Shown: in pieces, positions 1 through 10,345 of the stretch
Layout of the letters: each line of letters opens with the position of its first letter
Position numbering within the stretch: position 1 is the first letter of the stretch
Source: Larimichthys crocea
Taxonomy: Eukaryota > Chordata > Actinopteri > Sciaenidae
NCBI RefSeq assembly: GCF_000972845.2
Contig: NC_040027.1
Span: 13,755,760-13,819,759 of the forward strand
DNA length: 64,000 nt
Direction: 5' to 3'
Position numbers and translations under genes: made by a program
Notes under the pieces: model-generated
What the model saw: only the letters and a program-made list of their open reading frames with translations
The model's database searches: none
Told to the model about the DNA's origin: nothing

Positions 1-157
1 TGCACTACAGGGTCACAGAGTCATTGATGTAGCCTGCGGCAGCGGGGACGCCCAGACTCTGTGTCTAACAGATGATGACATGGTCTGGTCTTGGGGAGAC
101 GGGGACTACGGCAAATTGGGCCGGGGAGGCAGTGATGGCTGCAAAATCCCCATGAAG
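1..157 (+). CDS. herc2: HERC2 exon (RCC1 blade, partial at window start)
   Basis: The frame starts at base 2. It encodes part of the third RCC1-like propeller, including [11 protein letters not shown] and [15 protein letters not shown]. It ends in phase 0 at the donor GTAAGG. The true exon start may lie before the window. Confidence 0.93.
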
Positions 158-3100
158 GTAAGGCAATTTACACAGCAGTGAGCACCGGAGGTCAGCAGAA
201 GCATCACTTTTCACTTCTCTCTCGAGTTTTTTCAAACGGGAAGAGGGGAACCTACAAGCTAAGCATCAGATGAGTTTTCTCAGAGATCAGTACCCACAGC
301 TCTTACTGTTAATGTCAATAGACAGTGCTGCTTAAAAACTTGTACCTGGGGGTAGGTATCAGCTTAAGCCTCAGCCTGTCTCTGAAACTAAACTCTAATG
401 CTCTGCTGTGTTCTGGATTTGTTTATTTCATGTACCCACCTTCTAAATCTGAGTCTGCCTTGCAAATTACGGTGCAAAATGGAGACACACAGAAGTTTAA
501 TTTGTGTTGTGTCCGTTGGTTCGGGGGATAGCAAGCATTGTTCGAGAGACTTGGACAGTGAATGAGAGTGAGGGAGCTCTGGCATCAATAAAGCCGGTTT
601 CACACACCCCCAGCAGTCTCCACATACCGCCAGACAACCCTGCTGCAGTTTGATGCGGCGCCTGATCCTGTCTGAATCACCTTAATTAACATGTCACATA
701 TTGTTTGTTTCATACATACGAAAACAGAAGTGACTGTACACTTCTGTTTTCAGTTTGTTGATGTGCCTTGCCGTTGGAAAAGCTCTAAAGTGTTTTGTTT
801 TTTTTTCATAATAATTTCAGATTGACTCTCTCACCGGCCTCGGAGTGGTCAAAGTGGAGTGTGGCTCTCAGTTTTCCGTGGCTCTTACGAAGTCTGGGGC
901 CGTATACACGTGGTACGTGCCGCACAGGAGATCTGTCTGTCTGTTGCTGTCAGAGACGAAATGACTCACTCATGTATACGCATCGTGTCATCCTTAGGGG
1001 GAAAGGGGACTATCACCGTCTGGGCCACGGCTCTGACGACCACGTTCGACGACCCAGACAGGTTCAGGGGCTGCAAGGGAAGAAAGTCATCGCCATCGCC
1101 ACGGGGTCGCTGCACTGCGTGTGCTGCACAGAAGATGGTAGGTGACAACTTCATGCTCGAGCTTCCTTTTTTTTACACGTTCCCCACCGACGTGTTTGTC
1201 GAATTATTTCAGCTCAGTTTATTCTACAATTTTTCGTTGCCATCTTGCCAGTTGGTGTCATTGACTCCCAACGGTTTCAGCTAAGTCATGTTGGATCGCA
1301 GCTTCACAGAAAGCTTTGCTGTTGTGTTTGGCTCAGGAGAAGTGTACACATGGGGCGACAACGACGAGGGCCAACTTGGAGACGGGACCACGAATGCCAT
1401 TCAGAGGCCGCGGCTGGTGGCTGCGCTGCAGGGCAAGAAGATCAACAGGGTGGCCTGTGGTTCTGCTCACACCCTTGCCTGGTCCACCAGCAAACCCACC
1501 AACGCTGGGAAACTGCCCGCACAGGTACTGCACCGCTCCATCATGCTTTGTATTGTTGGTTCTCTGTCCACATGTTCCAGTAGATGGCAGTAAAGCTTTC
1601 ATGTCATCACGCCGTCAATCACTGTGGTGTGTTAAAGGTTCCCATGGAGTACAACCACCTGCAGGAGATCCCCATCATGGCCTTGAGGAACAGGCTGCTG
1701 CTGCTGCATCACATCTCCGAGCTCTTCTGCCCGTGTATACCCATGTTTGACCTGGAGGGTCGACTGGGTCAGACGGGCCACGGACCCTCAGTGGGCTTCG
1801 ACACACTCAGGGGCATCCTCATCTCCCAGGGCAAGGTGAGACGGCATGAACTTTTAATCTTAGAAAATCTAATGTTGTATGTCTGCTCGGCACTAAAGCA
1901 GTATCTTTTTATATTTCTGGAACAGGAAGCGGCTTTCAGGAAGGTGGTTCAAGCCACGATGGTGAGGGACCGACAGCACGGACCTGTGGTGGAGCTCAAC
2001 AGGATACAGGTACAGGAGGAAATGGCACACATTTTTTCAAGTCTGTCCGCTCGGTTCTGTTTCACAATCGCTTACTTCAAGTCTCCTACCCCCTCTTACT
2101 GTAGTTCCCTCCCTCCCCCGTCCTCCTCCCCCATCCCCCGTCCTCCTCCTCCTCCTCCTCCCACCTCGCACTCTCACTGGGAGGCTGTGTTCCAGACAGG
2201 CTCCTGAGCTTTACATGTGATGTCTTTCATAAGCAGATTTTTCTGTGGGGTGTGTGTGTGATCCAGCCTGTCCACAGGAGTTCCTGCAATGAGTTTTAAA
2301 ACTTTACTCCACATAAGACCCCCCCCTCCACCCTCCTAGTACAGTATCTGTAGAGCAGGGAGATGTCATATTCAGGGCTTCATGCCTATCAGAACTCCAA
2401 CACAGAAAAGTTATAAAGCACATGACATAATCAAACCTTTATTTGCTTCTTCTCAACCGTGCAGGTGAAGCGTTCCCGTAGCAAAGGGGGTCTGGCAGGT
2501 CCCGACGGAACCAAGTCTGTGTTCGGTCAGATGTGTGCCAAAATGAGTTCGTTCAGCCCGGACAGCCTGCTGCTCCCTCATCGAGTGTGGAAGGTCAAAT
2601 TTGTGGGTAGGTGCTACCCCAAAAATACCTCTGATGTAGCATTCTTGGGCACGTGTGCTCATTTCCTCTCCCCTGGATGTTAAAAATACATTTGTTTTTT
2701 TATCTTAGGGGAGTCTGTGGATGACTGCGGCGGTGGCTACAGCGAGTCCATCGCCGAAATGTGCGAGGAGCTGCAGAACGCCCTGACGCCGCTGCTCATC
2801 GTCACCCCCAACGGCCGCGACGAGTCGGGCGCTAACAGAGACTGTTTCCTGCTCAACCCCGCAGCCAAGTCCCCTCTTCACATGAGCATGTTCCGCTTTC
2901 TAGGTATAATCCGGTTAATCTCTCCGACAGGTCTTCCGTGGGTGTTAATCCTAGATAAAGAAAAACTGAAAATATGCATGTTTATTTTTAAAAAAAAATG
3001 CACAAATGCTTCATGTGCAATTTCCCTTCCCGAAACTGTTGAGCACGCCTCATTTAATATAGATATTTCTGCTGTTTGTTTTTTGTTGTTGCTGCGCAGC

Positions 3101-6100
3101 ACAGAGACAGATGATCGCTGTTGTTTGATCCGTGTGTAATGTGCTCTGCCTTTGCTGTGTCTGCAGGAGTGCTCCTGGGCATTGCAATCCGGACCGGAAG
3201 CCCTCTCAGTCTGAATCTGGCAGAGCCGGTGTGGAAACAGCTGGCAGGCATGAACTTGACCATCGCTGACCTGAGTGAGGTTCGTACGCAGCGCTGCTCC
3301 TCTGCACACAACAAGGCTCTCAGTGTGAATCTAGTACACACTCACGGTGATTGATTGAGTGTGAAGACATTTTCAAACACTCCAATCCTGTTAACACACA
3401 CAGACATCAGTTTTCTAACAGATTTTTGGTCCAGACCTGTCGTACAAGTTACTAACAGATTTTTTTCTTGCTTTAGAGTGTAATGTGAATCGTTTGCTGC
3501 TTTCTGACAGCACGACTTGAAGCTCTGGAGTTTGTTTTTTTTTTACTCCTGGATGACATATTTGAAAAATCCTTGTACAGTCGTCCTCGCTATATCGAGT
3601 TCATTTTCGCGACACTCGCTGTTTCGCGATTTTTTTAGTGTAATTTTGCATGCTTTTTTTACAGCGTACTGTACAGTATGAACGAACATTTGGTGTTCTG
3701 CGTCCTGATTAACTAAGGGAGTACTGTACAAAATGCGTGTAAAAAGGTGTATAAAAGTGTGTGGTTAGGGGTTTTACGGCCTTAAAACATGTATAATAAT
3801 AATTGTAAAACTTACGTCGCGGATTTCGTTTATTGCGGGTTATTTTTAGAACGTATCCCCCGCGATAAACGAGGGACCACTGTATAGTAATTTAAGAGAT
3901 GCTAGTCAAATGAGTTGGAGTTTGGTAAACAAACCTCAAAAAAGAGAGAGAGCCTCTCTTAATGTCACACCACATGATCTGCATTATAACCTGCATACAG
4001 TAAAGAGCACATTCCGATACATTCCTTCTCAGATTAAACCTTAAGCCCATCAGCGCCTTGCTCCCCTGAGCTCCACAGTAAACTCATACTGTACCTGTTC
4101 ATCACAAAGGTTAAACTCTATATTCATTCTGTGAGCCACAATCTCCACTTTTGTCTAAGAGATGGCGTGAGTCCTCTCCTGCCCTCACGCTGTGATCATG
4201 AGCTTCTGAACCGTCTTTGGGAGAACGCTGGAGTGGGGGGAAGAAAAAAAAAAGAGAGAGCCCTTTTCCTTCACAAAGCTGCTCTTGTTTTGCGGTTTTG
4301 CCCTTGAGACATTCGAAAGATTGGATGGGGAAATTAATCTAGCACAAGACTCGAGAGTGGATCGCTCACCGTAACTGTGTTGTGACACGAGGGCCTGAGT
4401 GCACTCACGCAAACACGAACAGACGAATGTGTGCATCAGGTAAATTTAGAGGTCATGAAGGGAAACATGGATGGAGTAGTTGTTGGAATATCAAGCGGCG
4501 ATCTCTTCTCCACCTCCCAGGTTGATAAGGATTTTATTCCCGGCTTGATGTACATCCGGGACAACGAGGCCACAGCTGAGGAGTTCGAGGCCATGACCCT
4601 GCCCTTCACGGTGCCCAACGCCAGCGGTCAGGACATCCAGCTCAGCTCCAAGTACTCCCACATCACCCTGGAGAACCGTGCAGAATACGTACGCCTGGCA
4701 ATTAACTACAGGTGAGAGAACGGGCTGAAGTGAACCTGAAGTACACTTTTAAAGTGTGTTTGTGTTCACCTTTCTTTGCCCACTTTTTCAGGCTCCATGA
4801 ATTTGACGAGCAGGTTTCCGCCGTGCGCGAGGGAATGGCTCGAGTGGTCCCAGTTCCTTTGCTGTCGCTTTTCACCGGTTACGAACTGGAAACGATGGTG
4901 AGCTGAGCACAGTTTAAAAAAATCTTGTCCTCTTTTGTCCTCGTGCTTTCTGGCGTGACGGTTAAACCTTTTTTCTCTGCTCAGGTGTGCGGAAGCCCGG
5001 ACATCCCTCTCCACCTGCTGAAGTCGGTGGCCACTTACAAGGGAGTGGAGCCGACGTCGCCGCTCATCCAGTGGTTCTGGGAGGTGATGGAGTCGTTCTC
5101 CAACACAGAGAGGTCGCTCTTCTTGAGGTTCGTCTGGGGTCGCACACGTCTGCCTCGCACCATCGCTGACTTCCGCGGGCGAGATTTCGTTGTGCAGGTA
5201 AGAAGGCGCCGTCAAAGTCTTCTATTTAATTCACAAATATATTGAAGTATATTTGTTGCTGACATGAAAACTTCTTTTACAGATGCTTTGGATCATTCAG
5301 ATTTTCTATTTGCGTACCTGTGATTAATTCTTAAATTCCCAGTTTAGTTTAATCTGTAAAATATCGTGCCATTACTTATCTTTGTCACAACTGTTTTACT
5401 GCCTAATGTCGACATTGGCCACAAAAAATCACTATTAAAAACAGGTATTAAATGATTTTCTTTGTGCTATTTAAAAATTGACTTCGCTCGGCCGTGAATA
5501 CGCAGCTGTTCTGTTGTTGACCGATCCCGTGAGCAGTCTGTGTCAACCCGCACAGAGCAGCTCGAGCTGGCCCAGAAGTCAGACACAGAATCCAGTCGAC
5601 TTCAAAATAAAAGACCCTGTGCAAACTGCCAAAAGGGAAACAATTTAAACACCATATATACCAGGAAAATGATCAGATCTGAGCAAATTAACAAAGTCTG
5701 GCAGGCAAAACACATCAGAACGGCGGCTGGTGGTGGTTTGAAGTTGCATGGAGAATGGACCCAAACAGCGTTGTGGCCTGTTGGGGTTTCCTTTCTGTCC
5801 AGAAGCAACAACATAAAACCACATCGCCTCCAAACACAGAAGTATAACTCCGGCTTCATATCAACCTGCTCTTCTCTGTCCCCAGGTTCTGGATAAATAC
5901 AACCCCCCTGACCACTTCCTGCCAGAGTCCTACACATGCTTCTTCCTGCTGAAGCTGCCCAGGTACTCATGTAAACAGGTCCTGGAGGAGAAACTGAAAT
6001 ACGCCATTCACTTCTGCAAGTCCATCGACACCGACGACTACGCCCGCATTGCCCTGTCTGGGGAGCCCGCCGCTGACGACAGCAGCGAAGACTCCGACAA

Positions 6101-6158
6101 CGAGGACGCCGACTCCTTCGCTTCGGACTCCACCCAGGACTACTTAACGGGACACTGA
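1..6158 (+). CDS. herc2: HERC2, 3' part (13 exons; RCC1-like domain 3 and HECT domain), E3 ubiquitin ligase
   Basis: The 5' end is cut by the window. The joined exons are 1-157, 821-912, 998-1137, 1337-1524, 1638-1835, 1926-2009, 2465-2606, 2709-2903, 3167-3279, 4521-4711, 4792-4897, 4985-5197 and 5886-6158. They give one open frame of 696 residues plus stop, starting with frame at base 2; all introns are GT-AG and all phases match. HERC2 (about 4,830 residues in vertebrates) is a giant nuclear and cytoplasmic HECT E3 ligase acting in DNA-damage signalling and protein turnover. Seen here are three RCC1-type blades with WGxGDxxxLG motifs, a linker, and the HECT domain ending in the thioester cysteine within TCFFLLKLP. 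72 residues follow that cysteine, the same number as in human HERC2. The acidic tail ends QDYLTGH. Counting back from the last exon of the 93-exon human gene, these would be exons 81-93 (inference). OCA2 follows in the same direction, as in mammals. I see no break or odd residue. Confidence 0.97.
366..681 (+). repeat. Dispersed repeat family C, truncated copy in a HERC2 intron
   Basis: CTGTCTCTGAAACT, TTTGTTTATTTCATGTACCC, GCATCAATAAAGCCGGTT and the right end CCTGATCCTGTCTGAATCAC match 56840-57220. It fills about half of the 663-base intron 158-820. The left terminus is missing. Confidence 0.8.
821..912 (+). CDS. herc2: HERC2 exon (RCC1 blade)
   Basis: The acceptor is TTTCAG before 821 and the donor GTACGT at 913. 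It encodes the [15 protein letters not shown] stretch and ends inside the tryptophan codon of VYTW (phase 2). Confidence 0.95.
998..1137 (+). CDS. herc2: HERC2 exon (RCC1 blade)
   Basis: The acceptor is CCTTAG. The first base completes the split tryptophan codon; [16 protein letters not shown] and [14 protein letters not shown] follow. The donor is GTAGGT (phase 1). The upstream intron is only 85 bases long. Confidence 0.95.
1337..1524 (+). CDS. herc2: HERC2 exon (last RCC1 blade)
   Basis: The acceptor is GGCTCAG. It encodes [19 protein letters not shown] and [17 protein letters not shown], the closing blade of the RCC1-like domain. The donor is GTACTG (phase 0). Confidence 0.96.
1638..1835 (+). 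CDS. herc2: HERC2 exon (linker between RCC1-like domain 3 and HECT)
   Basis: The acceptor is GTTAAAG and the donor GTGAGA. 66 codons include [20 protein letters not shown] and the [16 protein letters not shown] stretch, which closely match vertebrate HERC2. Confidence 0.96.
1926..2009 (+). CDS. herc2: HERC2 exon (28 codons before the HECT domain)
   Basis: It encodes [19 protein letters not shown] through ELNRIQ and ends at the donor GTACAG, phase 0. By counting from the 3' end it corresponds to human exon 86. Confidence 0.95.
2010..2464 (+). other. HERC2 intron, positional equivalent of human intron 86
   Basis: The intron is 455 bases long and starts with a pyrimidine- and CCT-rich stretch (2095-2165). 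It holds two CATGTG/CACATG E-boxes (2214-2219 and 2419-2424). In human HERC2 the intron of this number holds the eye-colour variant rs12913832 and the OCA2 enhancer. I could not recognise a direct sequence match to that enhancer, and the equivalence rests on exon counting from the gene's end. Confidence 0.5.
2465..2606 (+). CDS. herc2: HERC2 exon (start of HECT region)
   Basis: The acceptor is GTGCAG. It encodes [20 protein letters not shown] and [14 protein letters not shown]. The donor is GTAGGT, phase 1. Confidence 0.96.
2709..2903 (+). CDS. herc2: HERC2 exon (HECT N-lobe)
   Basis: The acceptor is TATCTTAG. It encodes [36 protein letters not shown] and MFRFLG, a typical HECT N-lobe start. 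The donor is GTATAA, phase 1. Confidence 0.96.
3167..3279 (+). CDS. herc2: HERC2 exon (HECT N-lobe)
   Basis: The acceptor is GTCTGCAG. It encodes [20 protein letters not shown] and [17 protein letters not shown]. The donor GTTCGT is weak by consensus, but the frame and protein continue correctly at 4521. Confidence 0.94.
3280..4520 (+). other. HERC2 intron (1.2 kb) with one miniature transposon
   Basis: Apart from the pogo-like element at 3578-3882 this is ordinary intron sequence, with a short GA-rich and A-rich patch near 4240-4260. I see no gene. Confidence 0.8.
3578..3882 (-). mobile_element. TA-flanked miniature transposon, pogo/Tigger-like (family A, copy 1)
   Basis: The imperfect terminal inverted repeats begin CAGTCGTCCTCGCTATATCG on the left and CAGTGGTCCCTCGTTTATCG on the complementary right end. 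TA dinucleotides flank at 3576-3577 and 3883-3884, which fits Tc1/mariner-superfamily insertion. It is 305 bases long with no transposase. The copy at 40272-40611 is the same family in the opposite orientation. The sub-family name is an inference from the end sequence. Confidence 0.8.
4521..4711 (+). CDS. herc2: HERC2 exon (HECT N-lobe)
   Basis: The acceptor is CTCCCAG. It encodes [18 protein letters not shown] and [18 protein letters not shown], then [11 protein letters not shown]. The donor is GTGAGA, phase 2. Confidence 0.97.
4792..4897 (+). CDS. herc2: HERC2 exon (HECT)
   Basis: The acceptor is TTTTTCAG. It encodes [20 protein letters not shown] and [13 protein letters not shown]. The donor is GTGAGC, phase 0. 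The intron before it is only 80 bases long. Confidence 0.97.
4985..5197 (+). CDS. herc2: HERC2 exon (HECT, hinge region)
   Basis: The acceptor is GCTCAG. It encodes [40 protein letters not shown] and [17 protein letters not shown]. The donor is GTAAGA, phase 0. Confidence 0.97.
5198..5885 (+). other. HERC2 last intron, mostly a dispersed repeat (family D)
   Basis: Positions 5500-5812 match two other places in the window (27655-28060 reversed and 48345-48560). The rest, 5198-5500, is AT-rich intron sequence without recognisable structure. Confidence 0.7.
5500..5812 (+). repeat. Dispersed repeat family D, copy 1
   Basis: The blocks CACAGAGCAGCTCGAGCTGG, ATCAGATCTGAGCAAATTAA and GGCAGGCAAAACACATC recur in diverged form at 48345-48560 and, reversed, at 27655-28060. 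It is probably a non-autonomous transposon. I could not define its termini. Confidence 0.6.
5886..6158 (+). CDS. herc2: HERC2 last exon (HECT C-lobe with catalytic cysteine, stop)
   Basis: The acceptor is TCCCCAG. It encodes [17 protein letters not shown]; the cysteine codon at 5937-5939 is the ubiquitin thioester site. [20 protein letters not shown] follows, then an acidic tail ([19 protein letters not shown]) and QDYLTGH before the TGA at 6156-6158. Length from cysteine to end equals that of human HERC2. Confidence 0.98.
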   Translation, partial: VLDKYNPPDHFLPESYTCFFLLKLPRYSCKQVLEEKLKYAIHFCKSIDTDDYARIALSGEPAADDSSEDSDNEDADSFASDSTQDYLTGH

Positions 6159-6835
6159 GCTGTGACCTTTTACAGGACGAAGAGCTGCCACAAGAGAGAG
6201 ACTGCATTATTCTCACCTATTAATACACACATTCATACAGGCATTCTGCTAAGACACAAACGTCTGTGGGGGAAAAATGTGCAATGAGCTTTAAAGCATT
6301 ATAAGCTAAAGAGAGGAACAAACGCAGGTTTGCTCTGATTTAGTTTCTTTAAAATAAAGTGGGGTGATCAGCTGCACATGTAATTGTTGTGTTACATGGG
6401 AATTATGTATATTGTCACAGAGTTAAAAATATAAAAAAACGGCTCCAGCCTAGCACTGTGGTAGATTTCTCCCTCTGGTTTGTGTGAACTACCTGTCCCT
6501 AGTTTGTATATAGAAATTGATGTGCGACAAAACAGTAGTATTACTTTTTGTTTCTTGGTAACAGCCATGTTTCTTTATAATAAAAAAAACAACTAAATTT
6601 TTAACTTAAAAAAAAAAAAATCAGTCAGTGTTTCTCACTCGGCTCGGTCAGAGCCCACTGAAGGGTCATTTTAAGATTCCTGTATTTACCCCTCCCTCCC
6701 CTCCACCATGTTTGTGCACTGTCTCCTTTAAGAATGTATATAATATGATTGTGCCATGTATTCACAGAAGGTCTCATTCCTGCATATTAAATGTTAATAA
6801 ATTTCTGTTAATAAATTCAAATGGAAAAAATCTTC
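6159..6835 (+). other. herc2: HERC2 3' UTR with four AATAAA signals
   Basis: AATAAA hexamers lie at 6353-6358, 6579-6584, 6796-6801 and 6810-6815. The last pair is followed by a GT-rich stretch (6835-6860), the usual downstream element, so the longest transcript probably ends near 6830. Alternative shorter ends at about 6375 and 6600 are possible. The end position is inferred. Confidence 0.6.
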
Positions 6836-7307
6836 TTTGTGATGAGTTTTGTTGAAATGACAGTGCAGTGATTGTTTTTTTTTGCTGTCATATTCTGTCA
6901 GCAATCGGCAGATCTGAGAACAACAAGAGCGACACAAATTGATACAAGCGTCGGGTCCAAAATGAAATCTATTTCTGCTGTCGTTATCAGACCTCGCCGT
7001 GTGGATTAATGTTTGGAAAGGGTTAAACAGGGCCGCCTTTTTCCCCCAAAACTAGGTCAGAGGATCATTTGGGTTTTCTCGTTTTCACCAGGCGGCGCTT
7101 TAACCGAAATTAAATAAGCTTTTATTTTCAATGCCTTTAAGACTCCCCCTTTTAATAACTAGTGCAAAGGTTGTAGCAGGATGGTTGTTGGGAGTGGGGT
7201 GTTATCTTGACATCGCTGTTAACCCTACGCGTAGCTCTGTGGGATTAAAGAAATCTCCCATAATTACCTCTGCAACGTGCTGTTGTCAGCAGTGCTCGAG
7301 CATTGAA

Positions 7308-7332
7308 GGTGATGTGATGTGATGTGATGTGG
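7308..7332. repeat. GATGT pentanucleotide microsatellite
   Basis: About five tandem GATGT units, read directly. Confidence 0.85.
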
Positions 7333-8260
7333 GGGATCTGAAACATGCACAGGCTTTACTACACATTCCTCATAGTGTCTCTGGCTGTAGTAAACTCCAT
7401 CCAGTGTGAGTGTCTACGTCCACTTCTCCACCTCTTAAATTCATGCATATTTCTATGTAGTTCAAAGGCATGTCTGTTTTATGACTGCTTGATTTGGCTT
7501 AAAAATAATTAGCATTCCTTGTAGACTTAGAGCTTTTTTCTTTTTTTTTCCTGTAATAATCACAAAGTACATTATGCTGGAGGGAGTCAGGTGCTTCTCG
7601 ATACAGTGAGGGAGGGAGAGGAGGAGAGAGACGAGGAATGAACGGTCTCCTTCATCTGTGCTTATGTGTTATATACTGAGTTACATAAAGTACTACAGAC
7701 AGGAAAGCATGAGTGGATGGATTACATCGTTAGACTGTACATAATGTGTATTTCTACTATGATAACTTGAATGAAAAAGATCTTTGTCCATTTCTTTGGA
7801 ATCTGTGCACTGTGATCTATATATCATATTTCATCAGCTTCTTACTGTGTGCAACGTACAAACACAAAATCGTCTCAAAGCTGAACAGTTTATTTCACAT
7901 TCATTCATCTTTCCTGAGCTTTTGTTGCTGGCTTGTAAATGGGCGTGGCTCTGTTAGAAGAAGAAATTATTTTCAGTGTCACAATGTGCATAAAGTACAG
8001 ACGTGTGAGCGAATGAATCCTTTGAAGATTCATCCAGGTGTCTATTTTGTTGTTTATCATGAGAAGGCAGTTGTTGCTCTACCCTGATAAGTTTTTGTCT
8101 TGTTCATCTGATATGAAGTTTAAAGTGAAATTAAAAGTTTAATTATTTTTATTATTATTTTAGTATTTTGAAGGGCAGTTTGCCTTTTTGACTCTGAATT
8201 GCCCATAGGTGTTAATCAGGGTCGTTTGTCAGTGTGCATCCGCCCGGCAACCTCTGTGGC

Positions 8261-8553
8261 TGTGAAGTAAAGCCAAAAACTGCAGTTCCTCAAACGTCCA
8301 CTTGAGGCTGGCTACAGAATGAGCCAGTCTCCATAAGTCCCCATGTTCAAATGTCCAACTTCACAGCAGAAATAAACATGTTTACAGCCTGGTACAAAAA
8401 CAGTTTTGGTCTCTGTAGCTGATTTCCACGTTCATGACAACTGTGCTGAGTCAGATTTTTTACATAACTCACCCGTTCAAGTTATATTAAGGTTTAAAGT
8501 TATGCAGAATTAACAGCATGGCTGCTTTGATTGGCAGATCGGTGCCGTTACAG
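8261..8553 (+). repeat. Dispersed repeat family B, copy 1
   Basis: It shares long blocks with 38403-38755 and 62305-62635, e.g. CCACTTGAGGCTGGCTACAG, GTCTCCATAAGTCCCCATGT and CAGCAGAAATAAACATGTTT. It has no coding capacity. The family has five recognisable copies in this window. Confidence 0.85.
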
Positions 8554-10256
8554 CCCACCATAGCTCCACCAATGACGTTTGTGTCACAAACATCCATGTT
8601 TTAAACTCACCTTTCATTTTCAACCTTGTAGTCTCCATCCCCAACCGACACACACATTACAGCAGCCTATGGAATTAATATGTAGAAGTTTCCAGGCGTC
8701 AGCTTTTGGTTGGTTGGCTTATATTAGAGTAATTAAGACTCAGTTTATTAACAAAAATGTGACATGACAAATGTTTAAAATCTTTATTAAAGTAACCTGA
8801 TGCTGAGACGTCACCCTCAGATCCTGGTATCAAAACAGAAGTTGGTGCAGCTGTTGTGACGTTAGTCGAACTTTTCGCCCCGCAGTCAAACAACTTATTA
8901 GTCTTTGCCAGATGTCGATGCCTGTGCAGCGTTGTCTGGTTCTGGATCAGACTGTAAGAGCAATATTTAAATATCACTAATGCAGTGAATATTGGTTTCT
9001 TTGTTTGATGTTTTTTTAGTTTGTATTTGTTACATATTAAAAGGAAATTCTCAAAATGACAACTTGTATAATTTATCAACAGTCTTGAGTAGGTGCCACA
9101 CATACAGACTTCTTTCCTACCTTTAATTGCAGCATTAAAAATAAGAGAAGTATTAATAAGTGTTAATAAGTTTTTTCAGGCCACTGCATGCTGATCACAC
9201 GGGGGGAGGGATGCTGCTCAGCCTGAGATGATGAGGGAGACCATGAGGGAAATAAAGAGCTCTCTGGTCTGCAGCATGTGACTGCATGTGGGAGGTAGAC
9301 AAAAGAGCGTGATGGCCTTGTGTCTGAAACTTTTGCAAAACTTCTCCTCGTCCTTCTATTCATGCTGTTTTATAGTCAGCGTTGTAACTGCTGACTACAG
9401 AGGAGAGGAATATTTCTTTTTTAAAGATATAAGTAATAAAATGTTTAATGTGCAGTACGTAGCTCGACTTTAATGAACCCTGTTTCGTTTTTTTTAAAAC
9501 CACTGAAATGATCAATTTTGTTTCTTGTGGCCCAATTTTTTTTTCCCTTATTCATAAAGTGATGCATGAGTGACTACACGTGTTATCATGAGTCCAGTTT
9601 AACTTCAGGACCAGTGGACCATGTGTAACTGGTATTAATTCCTGGAATGGAGTATGGGAGGGATTTCGAGTGGTGGAATGAGGAATGAGACTGGACGACC
9701 CAGCACTAGTTAGAGTATATTTAAGGTCTATTAGAGAATAGTGTATGTTTACATTAACAGACACAGTTTGGTTTTAAAACTTAATAGAGAGGCTAGAGGA
9801 CCTCCATGGGACGGTAGTCAATGCCAAGAGACAAGTAATTACACACGCTGGTTGAAGTTTGTCAATTGTGCCAAGGTGATGACCATCTTGGTATCCAAAA
9901 ATCTGATAATGGCCGGTAAACTAAAAAGAATTTTTCTGGTCAAAATATCTTTTAGTCTGCCATAAAACTGTCTAAGATACAATCTCATTAAAAACTATAA
10001 ACGAGCAGGTCTTATTTGTTAAGTACCTGCCACAAACGTTGTAGCTCACTGTTCTCTTCTCACCACTGTTGTAAATATAAACAGCTGTACACGTGTATTT
10101 GCTATGATTACATTACTTATGATCAAAAACAAGCGAGTCGACAACTTTGCTAACAGTCAACCCACAAGCAAGTACTAGTCCAACAGCTAAAAGCCCAGCT
10201 CGGCGTCTGTCTTTCAGCCTTTTGTTTCACTAAGCTCTCACCAACGACTAAAAGTG

Positions 10257-10345
10257 AAAGATGCTGCTGAGCCCAGTTACATTGCCCTCTTGCCCAGCTC
10301 CTGTTCTGGCACGACACCAGCTCTGCTCCTCTTCCTGGTTACGTC
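10257..10345 (+). repeat. Repeat fragment shared with the element at 11984-12596
   Basis: The block GCCCAGCTCCTGTTCTGGCA followed by CGACACCAGCTC is found again at 12298-12333, with related sequence before it. It is a fragment of the same family, without the inverted ends. Confidence 0.7.

Noticed and set aside
1138..1336. Possible extra HERC2 exon suggested by open frames running through the intron
   Set aside because: The exons on both sides join in phase (GAAGATG / GAGAAG) to give the conserved DGEVYTW, so nothing is missing between them.
3543..3731. Similar small open frames at 3543-3731 (-) and 40418-40627 (+)
   Set aside because: Their shared start ([13 protein letters not shown]) comes from the two copies of one miniature transposon, not from a gene.
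5602..6216. 204-codon open frame on the - strand
   Set aside because: It lies antisense to the last HERC2 exon and an intronic repeat; the + strand frame is clearly the conserved one.
7746..8087. 113-codon open frame on the + strand
   Set aside because: No recognisable domain, poor codon character and no splice or promoter context.
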